Part shown: piece after piece, positions 1 through 34,360 of the stretch | Numbering within the stretch: position 1 is the stretch's first letter | Layout: each line of letters opens with the position of its first letter | From: Xiphias gladius | Lineage: Eukaryota; Chordata; Actinopteri; Istiophoriformes; Xiphiidae | Assembly: GCF_016859285.1 (NCBI RefSeq) | Contig: NC_053415.1 | Location: 8,147,501 to 8,211,500 of the forward strand | Direction: 5' to 3' | Length of the DNA: 64,000 bases | Made by a program: the position numbers and the translations under genes | The notes under the pieces: generated by a model | Database searches by the model: none | Seen by the model: the letters and a program-made list of their open reading frames with translations, nothing else | Told to the model about the DNA's origin: nothing

Positions 1-74
<74 letters not shown>
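1..74. repeat. (AC)n microsatellite
   Basis: Pure AC dinucleotide run that begins at the window edge, so its true length is unknown. Confidence 0.97.
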
Positions 75-76
<2 letters not shown>

Positions 77-966
77 CACTTCATTTTTTCTCCCTCTGAG
101 TCCAACAATATGACATTTTATGGCTTTATCTTACAGCACAAGTGGGACAGAATTTGAAATCAGCAGGGCCCTGAATTTCTTCACAGTGACTGACACTTTA
201 ACATTCACTCATATACTATGTCACTATATAATCAATCACTTAATCTCATTTTATCTTAATAAGCTACAAAACATATATATCCAGGCATGCCATGCTATGC
301 TGCAGATCAAATGTGTGCTGTACCTTCCAGTGCCAGTAGAAAATGCATGTTATTAGAACTGTCACATAGTTGTTTCTTACTGTAATGTATTGTATTTATG
401 TTGCAATCCCCATCACGAGACTGCAGTGTGTTTCTAATCAATTAATCCCTTTTTGCGGGGAATGAAAATATCCTGGGGCTCTGAGAACAGGCTTTATTTG
501 GATGATCCTAACGATTCACAGAATGCACAGAGAACACCCGAGGGGAGTTAAAACTTCACTGAGGATCCTTTAACAAAACAGGCACCAAAGTGGGATGCTA
601 AACTTCCATGTGTTTTTTTTTTCCTCTGGTGATTGGAAAAGAAAATATTTCTTGGGTTGTATTTTTTGGGTAAGGGAGAAAGTGAAAGTCATATTTTTGA
701 AGCTCAGTTCAACCAAAGTTTCCACAGTAATTATTCATTTTAAAAACAGCTAACGTGGAATTTTAAAAGGGTCACAATAATGCATTGTTTTAGAAATTAG
801 AATTTACCTGCTTTTCTCATTCTACTTATTTTGTTCTTCAAACTTTATAGAGGGTATCAAAAAGGAAAAGGAATAAAGGACAGAAATAGAAAACTACATA
901 GAAAGCAAAGTTTTATCAAAGTTTGCATCGAAATGAAAACACAACACTTTTTTTCAACACAATTTT

Positions 967-1110
967 TGGCACATGGAAATAGGTTGGGGTTCAGTGTCCT
1001 GCTCAAAAACACTTTTATGAGGCGCCCTAAGGTGCATACCATGTGACTATGATGTCCTGGATTTGAGCCCAGTCCACGACCTTTGCAGAACCTCATCCCT
1101 CCTACACTCT
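967..1110. repeat. degenerate dispersed teleost repeat
   Basis: Contains the phrase TTCAGTGTCCTGCTCAAAAA followed by a segment resembling GATTTGAGCCCAGTCC. A related piece lies at 33189-33290 (TTCAGTGTCTTGCTCAAAGA). This phrase is familiar from many fish genomes. I cannot assign a repeat class without a library search. Confidence 0.55.
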
Positions 1111-1450
1111 CTCTTTCTTCACTACGCACTACCCAATAATGGCCAAAAAGTACACTTTCACAGGGTTTAAACCAACCACTGTCTCAACCTAAAAAAAAAT
1201 AAAAAAAAAGCATTGTCCTAACTCAACACGCTACCTGCTGCACCACAGCAGTCCACCAGAACAGCACATGAAACAAAATCTTGAAATCTGCATTGACCCA
1301 TGTAAGGAATATGGTTTTCTTTCTTAATCTGAGACTATGAAGCTGTCTCAGTGAGAGTTTTGGCAAAGCAGAAGCATGGTTCGGAGAGGGAAATCATTCT
1401 ATTCTAAAAACTTACGGACACATTACAAAAGGAAAATACATGTATGGATT

Positions 1451-1581
<131 letters not shown>

Positions 1582-2974
1582 TAACGCACTCATTCACCCA
1601 GTCTTTTTGTTTAGAGGAATTTGTTTCCTCACCGCCTCACTTACCCCTGAGTATCTCTAATTGGGCATGATTACAACATGTTTGCATGCTATTGTTGTCT
1701 CAAAACCTTTGTGTGCAAGTGTCTATGTGTGTGAGTGTGACTGAGTGCTTCTGGGAATATGTGTTTTTGTGTGCGTGAGTGTGAGTGTAATTCAACGCGG
1801 GTAGTATGCAAGGTAGCAGACGCAGTTGATCCAACAATGTGTTTACAAAGCCTTATCGTAACTTCAGAGCAAAATTACCGTATAAAGAACAGTTGGATAA
1901 TTATATGGGTTAGTTAGCTAAAAATGTCAATAAAAATCTTTCTTTCTCTGTCTGACGCACATTAAAGACTATGCAACGCTTATGTACAAGCGCACACACA
2001 GACTTTGACACAAGCAAACATAATCTAAATAATATACATATGGTTGCATTGGGTGAAAATTTGAGGTGACTGAAACCAAGCCGAATGAAGGGCAGCTTTA
2101 CTTCAAATGCCTTTAAGGGCAAGTCCTGTGTTTCTGCCATAGTTCCTTGTTATCCATTATTTTCATTATTTCATATATTCTATGTTTTACTGGATTTTAT
2201 TTTGTTCCAGTTTAGTTTATTTCATTTGACTTGATATTTAATATTCTTTTTTGGTCGTTGTTATCATTACCATCAGTCCTCTCAGTGTAGCCTGCAAGGC
2301 TTGGTAGGCTGGAGGTGCAGAATAACAGTAAATCAACTTTCTGCTCCAAGAACGCCATCTTGTGTTCAAATACCAAAATGAATGTACCATCTCTATCCAA
2401 CATGTGTATCGTATAATATTCCTCAAAACAGACATAACTGATGTAGTTTTATGAGCACTGCTTAGACCTGTTAAACTGTATTACTGCCATATTGAACCCA
2501 AATAAAACTACACATACAGTATGTTACATTCATTGGATCCTTGCTTAAACACTGTAGCAGCCTCCTGTAGCTGAGCTGGAGGGTTGTGTTGAGTGTTGGG
2601 ACATTATTGCTCACTCAGCTGCCTCTTAGAGAATCGTGCAAATGGAAAAGATGCTTTATGAAAACTGATCACAAGTTGCCAGTGCACATGTGCATGTGCT
2701 TTAGCGAGCTGGTTGTCTGCTTCCCATCAAGGCATTCCATGACTCTTGTTGTACAAACAACCTTGTTTATTGTCTCAGTCCTAAAGAGAAAGAGTCCTGC
2801 CCCGTCTTCACACAGGAACAGATACCGAGCCAAAGCAGCCACAATAGACAGCAGGCCCCCTCTGTCTCCCACCAACCTCTGGCAGCCATGTTTTCACAGC
2901 CCAAGATAACAGAGAAAATGGAGGGGCGGGCAGATACAGTCCTGAGTCTGATAAGTGACAGAATTCCAAGTAAG

Positions 2975-2976
<2 letters not shown>

Positions 2977-3026
<50 letters not shown>
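2977..3026. repeat. (TG)n microsatellite
   Basis: Uninterrupted TG run of about 50 bp. Confidence 0.96.
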
Positions 3027-3028
<2 letters not shown>

Positions 3029-4519
3029 TGACGAAAACAGTGTGTGAGAGAGGGAGAGGGAGATGTGGGACGTATGCAGGGAGATCTAGGGGGCTGGGGG
3101 GTTAACAGAGAAGGATGAGTAAAAGATTCATTGCGAGGTCATCTCAATGTTTATCCACCCACGACAATCACGAGCATTTCTCAAGGCAGCAAGTGTTGTT
3201 TCAGGATGTTGCAATGATGACAGGTTCGTCGAGAAAAGCACTCGTATTTTCTCATACGGTATATTTCTTAAGGAGGAGGGTAATTTTGCCAAAATACATT
3301 TTATAATGAAACTACTCTCGCTGGGCTTTATCTGCACTGCAATTTATCTGGCTTAGCACTGGACCCACCTTGTGTTCAGGAACAACCTTGTGCAAGATAA
3401 ATCAAGTCAAAAACTCCTGATGTGTTTTGTTGTGCAGTACATGTTACTGAAGGGTCCTGAGGCAAGCTGTACCTAAAAGGCAGAGATGCACTGATGTGCA
3501 CAAAATGGACTATTAAATCTCCTAGCACCACTAACCTAGTTGGGTGGGCTGTGGAACCTAGGAAGCAGCTGAGCCATCACCTCCAGGGCCTGCATTAACT
3601 CATAAAGATCACTGTCTCTTCCAAACACCCTGAGCCAAAGTCGAGGTTGTATATGCGTGTGTTCATGAGGATGTGCACAAATGTGAGAATGTGCGTATCT
3701 CTATCTTGAAAGCATGATAAATGATACTTTTAGTGCATATTTCATCTGCAGAACCAGCAAGATTGCTTCATTTCACGGTTTGTATTAAACATGTTTCTCT
3801 CTGTCTGTCTGTCTCCCCCACTCCTATAATTATAGTCGCTGGTATCAGATGAAACCCCACACAGAGCTGATCTCTAGATGTGTCCTTTGTGTAAGCAACA
3901 TCTCACTGCTAGATCTATAGAGGATTGGAGGAGAGTTCACACAAATGGAAGAGCATTATAGTGTCGGGTTACCTCTAAATTCTCTTTCCGTGTCTCTTTT
4001 TCTCTCTCTCTCTCTCTCGTTATCTTCCTCTCAAACTCTCCCTCCTTTCCTTTTTCCTCTGTTCATTAATTTTCCCTGCCCTGTTGCTCATTTCCCTATA
4101 CGGGCCCACTCATTTCTCATTTTTATATAATCCCATGTTCTGCCTCTCCTGTTGTTTTTCTGCAAGTGAACACATACAGTACATACTGTAAATGCAGGGT
4201 AAATAGAAGCAGAGGGGCACCAAGACTCCACTGTAGGAGATAATACATGGCGTGACTCTATTTATCTGACTGATCTATGGAAATTACTGTCTGCAGCGTA
4301 ACACTATAGAGCCATTTACAGCGGCAACCCTTGATTAATGCTTTTTTTGTGAGGCTGTGTTCGTGTAATAGTCAATGTAAGTGGAGACAAAAACTCATCT
4401 CTAGTGGGGACGATGTTGCATTCCTCAGGCACTATTTCTTTCTCAGAGGGACACATGGAAAAATATACCCATTCTAACCTGGCCGCACACTCCCACGGAC
4501 ACACACACATATGCGCACA

Positions 4520-4520
<1 letters not shown>

Positions 4521-4556
<36 letters not shown>
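4521..4556. repeat. (AC)n microsatellite
   Basis: Pure AC run with imperfect AC-rich flanks from about 4499. Confidence 0.93.
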
Positions 4557-4561
<5 letters not shown>

Positions 4562-7500
4562 CTGACTGACAAAGACAGACACATGCAGCCACATGCACAC
4601 AGATGTCGACAGGCAGCTCTATTTATACCAATGCTACAATAAATCTATCTGCTCACTTGTCTATTTTCTCTGGCTTGGCCCATGCAGCAGTGAATGCCTG
4701 CACAGCTTAAAGACAGAAGGAGAGGAGAGGAGAGAAGAGGAGAGGTCAAAGGAGCTAGGGGAGACAGGAGGACACGAGTGGCATTTTCCTCCTCTTTGGC
4801 CTACCTCTCTATGTCTTAAACACAACTGCTGCGTGCACCACTGTGCAACAAATTCCTGGAAAATTAGAACTTGTGTCAACTTGTACAGCTCAAACTAATA
4901 CAGGCCAGCTTTTCTTTTTTTTTTTCCCTCGTCTTTTCATTTTACAGCATAAATACCTCTAAACAACACCTTCTTGTTGAGTGGTAAAAAGAATCTAATC
5001 AAGGCAGAGTTACAGAAAGGATGTACTTTGGTGAAAATCATCCCTGAAGTCAAAACCGAACTCGACCCTGTGACTGTGTTAAAACAAATGCTCACACAAC
5101 TTCTGGAAGGTATCCAGATGGAAAAAGTGATACAAGATGTTATTGAATTTGTCTGTAAATTTTTCAAGTGTACATTTTGACATATTGAAATCTCTACTTT
5201 TTGCTGGTCCTCCTTGCAGGGTATAGTATGTGGTATGAGAGGTTTGATGGGAAATATTTTTGCCAGAACTGGGCTCAAAGCCTCATTCAAAGTCCAAAGT
5301 AACACCTAACACCTACACTTACTGTAACACAAAAAAACATACAGAGATAAATCTTGATTCTTAGAATCAGTAAAAGAGTTTGTGCAGCTGAATATGTCAA
5401 CATGGTTCAAATATTAAATATGTCCAAATACACTGCAAGTTGCAGCGCTTTTAAATTATCAGAGGGAACGTCTCATCACCTCACATCTCATGTAAGTCAG
5501 ATACTGCACATAATAAGATAAGATTAAATAAAAACATGAATGTTTCACTTTTAATTTGAATAGTGGTTTGAATGTGAGTCACAAACAGTAGTCACTTTCA
5601 ACATTTATATTTAATGAAATTGCAGTGTAACATCCAAATATGAAATGATTTCTGTAGAATACAACAATGGAGAGCAGAATGAAATCTAAAGCGGGATATG
5701 ACAAACTGCATTTAAATAAATGACAATGGATGAATTCTGTAACATTTGTTCTACGAAATGTGGTGAATTATGGGGGTGTCCTTGATTTTTATTGTGCCAC
5801 ATTTGTATACTGTATACAATGCTTTTATGACCGTCTTCCATTTGCCACATTAAGTTTTCTACATCAAACCTAGTTAGAATAATGTTCAAAAATGGCAAGT
5901 ACTTGGAATGTGCTTAATTTCCCCTATGCAGATATTGAAATGGTTTTACATTCACTTGGCATTGGTAATTTGACTTTGTCTTGAGTGACTATTCTACTTT
6001 TATTCAAGGAGAAGTACAGAGGTTACAGCAACACAATTCCTTGTGTCTTTATGATGTGACAAAAATTGACTGAAAAGCAAGTCATCAAGATTACCTTGTA
6101 CACAGATTTACTGTGTACAAAAAATTTGGTAATGCTCAAGCCACACCACTAGTGATAAAATGTATCCTATGCATCAGTGCCTTTGACTGGTATATTTGAT
6201 GTTTTTGCTGTCCAGTTCAACTACATGTCTTAACTGCAAAATATGAAACTTTGGGGCATTTTTCTATACAAATGGATGTGGGCATTTGCCTTAAAATATG
6301 GGTGGACACCCTCATTACAAAATGTTGTGTATCGATGTGTCAAAAATAAAATGGCTATAGTTGATAAATGTACAGTAACTGTTAAGATGACCAAGTGACT
6401 GCTAACATTAACAGCTGGATAACAAAATGGACTTTCATAACAGAATAATCAATGGTCAATGATAAAGGCCATTTAATTCTGGCCCTGCAAAAACCTCACA
6501 AGGCAACTTGGGCATCAGGTAGATCTGAGTCATGATACGCAACCAACTGTAAGGTCAAAACGAGATGATTCTGAGTCCTCAAGGGTAAAATATGATCCTG
6601 AACACTCATTCAAACAGAAACAGCAAGTTGAAGCAATGTATTATTATATCTCAGCATACTCGCCATACATTGTCTGGTAATAAAACTTAAGTGTAAATGA
6701 GATGACATGATAGGTTTATGAGAAACATACTTCCCCTGGAAATGAAGAACAAATAAAAGATCTTGTCTGCCTCACACAGAGACAGAGAGTCAAAGAGCTG
6801 TGTGCTTTTAGTAACCAACATAATGCAGTTTAACATCAGACAGCAACTTAGAGATATATAAAACGTACTGTCTGCTGAAGGATACGGTAAGAACTGGCCA
6901 ACCTGCGCAAACACATATTCATACATACTTTCTGTCTCACACACAGACACACACACATTTACACATACAGTATCAAATGAAAGCTAACATCCAAAGTGCA
7001 TTATTACATTAGCTCTTGATACCAAACAACGTCATGTAAATAAAGATTTCTCTTGGTTTACAAGAAACAGCCAACACCAAAAGGTTTCATTGCCAAACTA
7101 TTGAGTAAGTCCATGGCAGCCGTCGCGTTCAAAGTGCTTCTGAGAGAGATGGAAGTGAGTAGTCTTGTCATTATATCTTTATATAAATAACAGTCTTTGC
7201 TGGCGGGCCAAGTCCACACCTGCAAAACATGGTGTTGACAATATTCTTCGTAAATGAAAATGTGATACCATTTCCCTTTTTTTTAAATTTTTGATGCAGT
7301 AGCAGAAAAAAATTCAAGACCAGCATCCTTTTGTACCAGCATCCTTTTGGTGTGCCTGTTCCATGACAAGGTTAGGCTCAATTTAGGCCACAGTTATTGC
7401 AACTGAGGGACTGCTTATATAATATCAGCAGTTTGCATGATTTGGGGATGGGATATTTTAAAGATACTCTGATTGTTAGTGCTCAAGAATTAAAGATACA

Positions 7501-7938
7501 ACTACACTGTTGGGTAACACAATCAGGATTTTATGATCCATCATTTTTCAGCAATGCTACAGCATACTGCAGATAGAAAGAAGTCCCTGAAGAATATTTG
7601 ATACCAGATTTTACCAGAAAAAAATCTTCAGAGACTTAAAAGGTTTCATAATTTTCACGGTGGCCAGTTCATAAAGTCACGGAAAATGCATAATTAAATC
7701 AGGTGCATCAATGCATGCTGATGCCTAAAACTCTTTGGTTTAGATCCACACCAAGCTCTGTTGTTGAACTGGTAATGGAAGGAGGAGACACTACAAACTT
7801 TGTTAGCTGGTCATTTCTAGGTCCACCAAGAATAGGTGCTCCTCTTTCAATTAGATGGAAAACACAAATTTTCACATTCTTTGGTCCTTTTTCATAAACA
7901 AGAAATGAAAAATAGGTAGTAGAGAAAAGAAAAAAATC

Positions 7939-7944
7939 TTTATT
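7939..7944 (-). terminator. candidate wnt6 polyadenylation signal
   Basis: TTTATT on the plus strand reads AATAAA on the wnt6 strand, about 300 nt past the wnt6 stop. It is the nearest canonical hexamer I see. Longer 3' UTRs are possible. Confidence 0.4.
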
Positions 7945-8246
7945 TTACTTCTTGTAGTCCCTCTTTCAATTAGTTCCATGTGGTTGTATTTACTTTCTGC
8001 AACTTACGAACCTTTGGCCAGCACCTCATGTGTTCCTGGAAGTCAAACACGATTTGAAATGAAACTCTGGGGGCATTGTCTGATTGTAGCTGGTGCAAAA
8101 ACGGGATCAAAAGGATCACCAAGAAAGTCCAAACCCTTTCCTTCTTTCACACTAGCCAATCTAAAGCAAACCCCTCAAAAAGTAACAGAAGTAATTATAA
8201 TTAACCATGCCATATTGACTACTCTCAACCTCAGTTCATCAGTTTG

Positions 8247-28071
<19,825 letters not shown>

Positions 28072-28900
28072 GGTGAAAGCTGCAAATCCTCAAGGAGACT
28101 CCCCAGCAAAGTTTAAACGGACTCAGCTCAGCCAACGAGCGGGACGGTTTCCGAAATACATAGAGGGTCCGTGTTTTCCGGCGGTAGGACTCAGGACTCG
28201 AAATCTCACTGGAAACTGTCTGTCAACGAGAGCGCAAGAGGTTCATCATCCCACTCCTCTTCTGCCGGGCGCATCTTAACGCGCAACAAAGTTGGTCAAG
28301 AGGATACTGGAGGGGCGTCCGCTTCCAAAGGTGCGGCGAACCTCTTCATCGTCGTTCGGCTCCGTCCGTCGCAGCACATCACATGCTTCCACCGCGGCCC
28401 GCGGAGGACAGAGAAGTGACAGGGCGCCGCGGTCCTCTGCAGAGTGCGAAGCAGCGCACGGAGCAGCTGGGAGAGTCGCCACTCTTTTTCTTTTTTTTCT
28501 TTTTAAACGGTGAAACGGTGTTAGAGGCGAAAAAGAGGAGCCCCGCTTCCCCTCCCAAACAAATGAAAGAAACCTTGGTCTTTCTGGTGCTGCTGGATGT
28601 CGCTCGCTCCCTCCGCGCTCCGAAACCGACGCGCCGGTGAACTCCGGCGAAGCCCCTTTTACGGTGCGCACCGGCTGCAGGTAGAGGCGTCTGCGTGCCA
28701 CAGTCTGTCGGCGTGTTTTCTTCGGGTGATAAAAGGGAGGAAAAACGCGCTCCTCTTCCTCCACCTCGGTGTGACGTCGCTCCGGGGCGCAGCGAAACCC
28801 TCGCTGTCACTCAGAGACGGGGAGAGAAAGAAACTGCAATTAGTTCTAGGAGGACCTGGCCCAGAGCAGAAAGCGGGTAAACACACACACGGAGACGCCG
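28072..28900 (-). promoter_or_regulatory. CpG-rich wnt6 5' UTR / promoter region
   Basis: The DNA immediately 5' of the wnt6 start is rich in CpG from about 28140 to 28820, in contrast to the AT-rich flanks. This is typical of a CpG-island promoter of a developmental gene. I saw no convincing TATA box. Several long open frames on both strands here come from the GC content and do not resemble proteins. Confidence 0.6.
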
Positions 28901-28995
28901 CCATAATGTGTGTTTATGTTTGTTTGTGCCCAAAAGTAGCCAAGGTTTCACGGCAGCCCTCAAGAGAAACTACTAACGTTCTGTATTACTAAATA

Positions 28996-28997
<2 letters not shown>

Positions 28998-29067
<70 letters not shown>

Positions 29068-29098
29068 GTGTGTGTGTGCGTGTGCTTGCGCGCGCGCG
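28998..29098. repeat. (TG)n microsatellite passing into (GC)n, upstream of wnt6
   Basis: Pure TG at the left, then TGCG interruptions and a short GCGCGCGCG run. Alternating purine-pyrimidine throughout. Confidence 0.95.
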
Positions 29099-32000
29099 TT
29101 GTTTTGGGACTGGGTAGTATTATCACCTGCCTGGCCAAGGGCATATCCATTGAAATTCAACACCACTGTACTGTAGTCACCCATAAAAGCTCTGACACCC
29201 GACTTCGTTCCACTGCGGTGATGCAATCAATCAAAAGTGTAACACGAGGCGAACTCACCCAGTCAAGTACCACTGTCTTTCATGAAGGCCTCACTTCGAT
29301 TTACTAATGCACAAACCATAACCGTGACTTTAACGCTCACCGGCAACATGCCTTCACTCAAGCCAGCTCTGATTCTAACCCCTTAATTTCAGGCTGACTA
29401 AGAAGAAGTTTCGACTCCTGAGGTTTGACACAAAGCTTTGAAGAGAACAAAGTCACATTTTACTCAAAGTGGAACATCTAGAGTGTAATTTTTGCCCATA
29501 GTCTACCTCAGCAAAGTCTGGTACATAGTGGCAGGTTTCATTTATTTATCCAAACTTTTCATCCATTTAAATATTTTTGCGTCTCAATGCCTTATGAAAA
29601 GGTTGAAACCACTTGAAACAAATCCATTGAAAACACACTAGAGTTTTTGCTTGATTTGGTCCATTTAAATCATGTATACTTTACATTACAGCTGTTCAAA
29701 GGGCACCATAGTATTTTAGAGCTTATGATGCATTTTCCCCAGCTTTCTATCAAACATGATCTCCGTCCATTTCCCTTCAGCATGAACAATAACTTGCACA
29801 AACTCGAAGCTTGCTCGAGGTAATTCATCATATTTGGTTGAAGTGTCACAGTGTGGTAATACAGATAAAAATGTGAATTGACATGAAAAGTCAGCTGGAA
29901 AGGTGCAATCCTGTGCTATCTAAAATTACCTTTCTACATGTGAATTAAAGGTAGACACGTTTTCGTTTTTCATAATGCAAGAAGTAAGCATATTCACATC
30001 TAAGTTTGATTTCTTGACAAACTAGCATGCGAATATGAAGCTGTTTGTGAGTCATATATCAAGTCTCAGACATCAGAGCTCTGCACAAGCACGTGAATCC
30101 ACTGGAATTCACTGGAACGAGATTCGAATCAGGCCACACTATTCACGCTACGCTATGCTATTCAAACCTAATGCAGATGATACATTTGAAAATGTATCTT
30201 TTGTCCCAGTTTTGACCTCCTATCCACACCCGTCCCCCAAAACCTGAAGTTTTTCAAAAGTGTTTAGCGGCCAAATTGTGTCTGCTTAGCAGCAATGTTA
30301 TGAAGTCAACTTTCTGACATCTTCAGCCTCCTCTGTAATAGTTTTATTTTGTGCTTGCAGATGACACAATACAGGTGCTGGCAATTCATATTATATCTGT
30401 CTCTTTCTGTTTAATCACAATGATTGAGGGTCTTACTGTGATGCAGAAATCCTCAAACGTATGCATTCATCTGGCAACATCAGCTGAAAGATGCAAATAA
30501 GAAAACAGATTTGATACGGATCATTGAGGGAGTCTGAGCTCATTTGTACAGCTTGTCTGGTCATCAATCGCAATTCAGTCTATTCGACCATTTCGGTGTG
30601 GATGGCGGGTTATAGGAAATGCTGGTATAAATGAAAACCTTTCACACATCAACTCATCCACACTGGTGTGGCTGTGATCTAACAAGACACTGATGATAGC
30701 ACTTCCGGACCCTCTACAGTTGCTAATTCCTCTTTAAACTGGAGAAAGGATGAGGCGTCTGGCTACCCCGTCAGCTAATCGGACGCACAGTCGCTACTGG
30801 ATGATGAGCTGAGTCCGTCGTGTGTTTATGATGCTGTATCTCATCCTACATGGAGTAACTGGGCTTTGCTCTCTGTACTCAGAATTAGATTCATTAACCC
30901 CCACTGAACTAATTCATTTTGCCCCATATTTGGTAAGTTGCTGGGTGTTAATTTCACACCCTGTATATACATAAATATACATTAAATTTGCATAACCCTG
31001 GTATTTGCTATGATTAGTGCTTGGGCAAATGAAATCTCTTTATTGCAATAGAGGTAGTGCCATTTGCAAGGACAAAATGTTAATGTGATCCCTTATTACA
31101 CTCAGAAATCCACATAACAGTTTACAATACAGTACACAAAACTTTGAATAGTTACTGAGGAACAAGTGAGGAACATATGACCTGATGATACAGATTTGTA
31201 CGTAAATAGCTCAGAATGGAGGACTGAGTATAGTAGATATTGGTGAGTTACTAGACAACAAACTGAAAGATACTTCATTAATGAATCATCAGGTATTGAT
31301 AAGTATATAATTATCTGTGAATCAGCATACTGACCACTTTCTTTGTGGGTAGTTTCTTGTTAACTATGATTCAGTCAGTGAGTGGGACAAAATAGATAAG
31401 ACTAATGAATGCAGGCAGTGCTGCAAAGCAGTGAGAAGACCCCTTTATGGCAATATTGGATTTGCAGGTTGCTTTGCAAAAATAAGACGATGATAATTTG
31501 ATTCAGCATATTTTCTACAGACAACTACATAATTCAATTTCCAGAGACGGGCTTCGTTCTGTGTAAACCCTCTGGTTTGCTGAGCCACATACTCTTCATC
31601 AAAATCAAATATGTTACTTTGTACATGTGGTCAACGGACGCTCATTGATTTGTCTTTGCAGCACTGGTTGCAGATCAACACAAAAAATTTTTTTCCCTCT
31701 TCTCTCATAACCCATCAAGGACAGCTTGGGCCCGCTGTGGAAACTCAGCCTCTGGTTATCTTGTGATCAGCGCTCTCTGAATCTGCCCTATTGTTTTTCT
31801 AGTTTCAACAACTCTTCAGAAGAGATGTGCCGTATCTGCTATCTCCTCCAGGTGCATCCAGCCTCTTTTAGTTCTGTTGCTTTAGGAAAATAATGAACAG
31901 TGGAATATATTTTACTGCAGCAAAAATACATTTCCTATGTGTTGTATTCAAAAAGTCTCCATCTTGAAAAGTAATAACATACTTAAAAGCAGCATCCTGC

Positions 32001-33188
32001 TCTATATTTATTATATGTAAATGTTTTGTTTTTTTTAGTATTTTACCTCTGACTTACACCATTATGTTGAACCTGTTATACATTTTCTTTCTTTTGTCTC
32101 TATCTCCAGTGACCTGTTTCTCTCCGCTGCACATCTCAAGGGGTGGAAATAAAACAAGGTGAATAAATACCATGCAGTGCCGCAAACAGAACATACTGTG
32201 ATTCTGTTCTAGCAGAGAAAGCTGAACTCCGTGGAGATCAACTGCATTGTTCCTGCACTGATATGTGAACTGGGAGCATCTGAAACAAAATTAGAAAGTT
32301 ATGAAAATTGAGTTATCTCAATGACCTATAAATAACTGCAGCAAAGTTGTGAGCATAAACATTACCCTTGTACTATGCTTTGTACTGGCTGTTCTCTCTC
32401 CACATCTTAGTTTCAACCACCTTACCCTCTCTTTCTTCCCCAATTTCTTTCCCCTTTTCTGTATCTGTGTCTCACTCTCCCCCAATTTCTCTCTTGTCTT
32501 GTCCCCTTCTCTGCTGGATGAGTGTGTTTTGTTAGGGAGGGCTGATTCTTCATACTTGGCTGAGGTTTTATGGACAATAAAGATCTGATTTCAAAGTCCG
32601 GCAGGGTGTTGGGCCTGGGGTCTTGGCTCACAGCTTTAGTTGCCTGCTGGGAGGAGACACTGCACAGCCCCTAACCAGATGGCCATCAGCCCACATACAG
32701 TAGATTCATATTATACATCATGTGAATCGTTCAGATTCTTGTCTGTGTGCAGCTCCACACTCCACCACCACGGTCTTGGGCTGCACTGACCTCCACAAAA
32801 TAACTATTAGGTTCAGTGTTTTAATACTTTGATATTGTATATTGTATGCACTGTACTGCTGAAAGCAATAACTATTTTTATTAAGCCAAACAACACGCAT
32901 ACACAGTAGATTTTGCAGGAAAAAGGTTGATATTCCGCAGTCGACTCTCAAATGCTGGAGTTTCCGTGAATGCACCAAGCGGGAGACTAATCTGTGCTTG
33001 AAACAGACTACACTGTAATTTCCACACAATTACAATGGAGGCTTGGCAAAGAATAAGTTCCGAGTGGTGACCAATTTCATGCCAGTTTTGATTTAAGTTT
33101 TCATCCTAAACTGGGTTGAAACCATGGGACCGACTGCTCAGTACTAAATCATTACCTGCCTTTGCTACAGAACAACAGTGCTGGGAAC

Positions 33189-33290
33189 AAGAGATTCAGT
33201 GTCTTGCTCAAAGACACTTCAGGAGGACAGATGCATGCCAACACAGGAGCTGGAACCACAGTTTTCTAGTTCGAGTATAGTCACTCCATC
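33189..33290. repeat. fragment of dispersed teleost repeat
   Basis: Shares the TTCAGTGTCTTGCTCAAAGA phrase with the copy at 967-1110 and is otherwise diverged. Confidence 0.5.
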
Positions 33291-33999
33291 CCCCCTCCTC
33301 CTCGTCCCCATGATGACTATGCCTTGTTGGCCTTAAACAGCTTTGTGATTAACTGGAGTTCACAAAGTTGTTTATTCCCTGAATATTTCATTTTAATCAC
33401 ATTGTTCGGAGTGGAGATATGTGACGTGTCCTTTCAGCATGTATAATACATCTTTAGGGACTTAGTTCAGTGTTATAAAGGAGAACGCCCTGATAAATAC
33501 AGGAGCTTTACTCTGAGCTGCCAGCAGTGCATTTTTCAGTCATTACATTAAACTTATAATATTCGTTTTGCTCTACGTGCTACGTAATTCTGTATTTGAG
33601 GAAGAGAAGAATGGCAGAGGTGAACCAGGGTTTTGTTTATGACATGATAAAAAGTTGGACTTGATCTCACAGTCCACGCCCCATGCGTCGGACCTTTTTA
33701 ATATAATCCTCATGTTTCCTTTGGCGTCCTTAAACTCCAGCACTTTGTATATGGGCATGTTCAGTCACACACATTTAATTTCACACTGGTTCACGCTGAT
33801 ACAATTTCACACAATCACACCTGGCTGGCCAAGTGTACACGTTGTTTCAGTACGGTATAGTTCTGTTTGTGTTAAAGCCAACATTTCATATAATGGCAAA
33901 ATAATTAGTTTCAAGAAAGCCCTGAATACTACATTTAAGAACAAAGGGCAGTGGCAACCCTTTTTAGCCATGCTAGTGGCCATTGCTTTATGGAAGGCA

Positions 34000-34360
34000 A
34001 AGTTTATCAGCCGAAAGTCTGTCTGTCAGTCAGTCTGTCGGGTCGGTCCACCACTTTGGCCTATTCATGGTTCCCAGAGGATGAATCCTGCCCACTATGC
34101 CACTAGTGTCTTCAGGAGGGTAGCATTTTTGGCTTTTAGTGAGATATCTTGACAACTGTATAATGGAACTGCTATGACATTTGGTACAAACATTCATGGT
34201 CCCACCAGATGAATCCATACAATATTGGTGATCCCCTAACCTTTCTTCTAATGCTAGGTCAACGTTCTCACTTACCCTGAGAATTATCTCGACATCTAAT
34301 AGATGGATTTGTACAAACGTTCATGGTTCCTAGATGAGGAGTCCTAAGGACTATGTCCAG
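34000..34360. repeat. degenerate percomorph repeat with internal tandem units
   Basis: The phrases CCACCACTTTGG, GGTTCCCAGAGGATGAATCC, GACATTTGGTACAAACATTC, GGTGATCCCCTAACC and a second CAAACGTTCATGGTTCC follow one another. From memory this is a very common percomorph repeat built of similar sub-units. Its 165-residue open frame is incidental. Confidence 0.7.

Noticed and set aside
28276..28810. Overlapping open frames of 143 and 162 codons near the wnt6 promoter
   Set aside because: Both arise from the GC-rich CpG island, which lowers stop frequency on both strands. Arg/Ser/Pro-rich with no similarity.
33655..34152. Open frame of 165 codons on the plus strand
   Set aside because: Runs into the degenerate dispersed repeat at 34000-34360 and shows no recognisable domain.
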